Assembly (NCBI GenBank): GCA_964424545.1
Contig: CAYRJN010000195.1
Location: forward strand, 1 to 7,163
DNA length: 7,163 nucleotides
Direction: 5' to 3'
From: JAUVIB01 sp964424545
GTDB taxonomy: Bacteria > Calditrichota > Calditrichia > Calditrichales > Calditrichaceae
Below, piece by piece: positions 6,755 through 7,163 of the stretch. The translations under genes and the position numbers were made by a program. Position 1 is the stretch's first letter. Every line of letters starts with the position of its first letter. The notes under the pieces are model-generated. The model was not told the origin of the DNA and made no database searches. It was given only the letters and a program-made list of their open reading frames with translations.

Positions 6755-6775
6755 CTTGCGCTCCCCGCAAGTTTT
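6755..6775 (+). terminator. Possible intrinsic terminator after the GH127 gene
   Basis: CTTGCG (6755-6760) pairs with CGCAAG (6766-6771) around a CTCCC loop and is followed by TTTT. The stem is short and the T-run is only four, so efficiency would be modest. It lies 68 bp past the GH127 stop. A competing fold uses the same bases: TTGCGC (6756-6761) with GCGCAA (6778-6783), extended by GCCGC with GCGGC (6789-6793). Confidence 0.4.
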
Positions 6776-6936
6776 ATGCGCAAACGGGGCGGCGGTATGG
6801 CCAATGGGTTGCAGGGGAATTAGCTCATATCCTATAATACGGCGCATGTCGGCATTTGGATTTCCCATAAAAACATTAGAAAATGACAAATGATGTAGTA
6901 TTTCTAAAAATCGGAGGATTTAAGTTTAGTTTTTAC

Positions 6937-6977
6937 CTCTAAGATTTCTTTCCCGTTTATGCAGAATCGAAATGACG
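6937..6977 (-). repeat. Degenerate dispersed repeat, GTCATTTCGA...AGAAATCTTAG type
   Basis: Read on the minus strand, it starts CGTCATTTCGA and ends GAAATCTTAGAG. This resembles the widespread intergenic element with the outline GTCATTCTGAG...GAAGAATCT, seen in many bacterial genomes. It can be aligned with the copy at 7131-7163, sharing TCATT at one end, ATAAA and GGA in the middle and AATCT at the other end. Confidence 0.5.
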
Positions 6978-7075
6978 AAAATGTAAAATTACCATAATAG
7001 TTTTTAAAATGTACGGACAGGGTATTTTTTTGGTATCGGAATTTCAAAAAATAACCGATTTCGGAAATTTGCATT

Positions 7076-7116
7076 TTTTTGTAGTATTCTCAGTTTTGAA
7101 ATTATACGTCGTTCAC
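7076..7116 (-). repeat. Right copy of the 41-bp inverted repeat
   Basis: The plus strand ends with GAAATTATACGTCGTTCAC, the reverse complement of the left end of the window apart from three mismatches in 41 (at 7108, 7093 and 7084). Homology ends sharply on the inner side at 7075. A further 47 bases lie outside it, so the right boundary of the repeat-bracketed segment would be 7116 or slightly beyond. Confidence 0.85.
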
Positions 7117-7130
7117 ATAGGCCGTATTTT

Positions 7131-7163
7131 AGATTCTCCAATTTATCTGAGAATGACAATGTC
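7131..7163 (-). repeat. Second copy of the dispersed hairpin repeat (GTCATTCTCAG...GGAGAATCT)
   Basis: ATTCTC (7133-7138) pairs with GAGAAT (7149-7154) around a 10-base loop. On the minus strand it reads TGTCATTCTCAG then GGAGAATCT, close to the common GTCATTCTGAG...GAAGAATCT intergenic element. The window ends here, so it may be incomplete. It lies just outside the right inverted repeat. Confidence 0.5.

Larger units (their letters stand above)
6687..7075. other. Gene-free stretch downstream of GH127
   Basis: No convincing gene is visible. Two short frames (6705-6893 plus, 62 codons; 6746-6868 minus, 40 codons) lack ribosome sites and known motifs. The stretch begins with a G+C-rich, hairpin-forming patch (6751-6795) and becomes very AT-rich. 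It contains one dispersed-repeat copy (6937-6977) and imperfect copies of TCGGAATTT (7036-7044) and TCGGAAATTT (7061-7070) just before the right inverted repeat. Confidence 0.5.

Noticed and set aside
6812..6866. tRNA-like opening GGGGAATTAGCTCA, with ends able to pair as GGGGAA/TTTCCC
   Set aside because: No anticodon stem, no GGTTCGA T-loop and the wrong spacing; it does not fold as a cloverleaf.
6746..6868. Minus-strand 40-codon frame starting MGNPNADMRRIIGYEL
   Set aside because: No ribosome site and no known relative; it overlaps the G+C-rich hairpin patch, which alone explains the open frame.
6705..6893. Plus-strand 62-codon frame considered as a transposase remnant
   Set aside because: No DDE, HUH or zinc-ribbon signature; the sequence is Arg-rich as expected from a G+C-rich spacer.
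1..7163. CRISPR array or phage genes
   Set aside because: No regularly spaced direct repeats and no structural, integrase or nuclease genes are present.

Overview
The window holds five protein genes and several short non-coding elements in a moderately AT-rich background. The genes suggest an uncultured, carbohydrate-degrading bacterium. The best taxonomic hint is the 2137-3573 product, whose C-terminal sandwich domain (GFTINDVHPLIGNEIDR, later RLKFVMKDADIYSLQF) is a pattern I associate mainly with Planctomycetota, Lentisphaerota and Verrucomicrobiota. That placement is an inference from remembered family patterns, not a search result.

Layout: bases 1-41 are the left copy of an inverted repeat. 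Next, on the minus strand and transcribed leftwards, come an ECF sigma factor (992-1603) and, 131 bp downstream of it, a three-helix membrane protein with a small soluble C-terminal domain (111-860). A 533-bp spacer (1604-2136) has no convincing gene but several hairpins. A minus-strand gene (2137-3573) encodes a secreted protein with an apparent beta-propeller plus beta-sandwich, of the type often labelled GH32/GH43-like. A 233-bp divergent control region (3574-3806) separates it from a plus-strand pair: a secreted alpha/beta-hydrolase of the carbohydrate-esterase type (3807-4691) and a predicted lipoprotein of the GH127 (DUF1680) cysteine glycosidase family (4773-6686). The last 477 bp is non-coding. 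It carries a terminator-like hairpin, two degenerate copies of a dispersed hairpin repeat, and the right copy of the inverted repeat (7076-7116).

How the genes may work together: the three exported enzymes look like a small glycan-degradation locus. The esterase could remove acyl groups, the GH127 enzyme could release terminal beta-L-arabinofuranose or a related sugar, and the propeller protein could cleave or bind another linkage. A palindrome of LacI-operator type, AACCGGTT, lies almost midway between the divergent genes and is a candidate shared control site. The sigma factor and membrane protein form a separate cell-envelope signalling pair; nothing seen here shows that they control the sugar genes.

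The most striking feature is structural. A 41-bp inverted repeat (38/41 matching) brackets the whole 7.1-kb gene set with no transposase inside. Whether it marks a non-autonomous mobile unit, an invertible segment or just two opposed copies of a dispersed repeat cannot be decided from this window.
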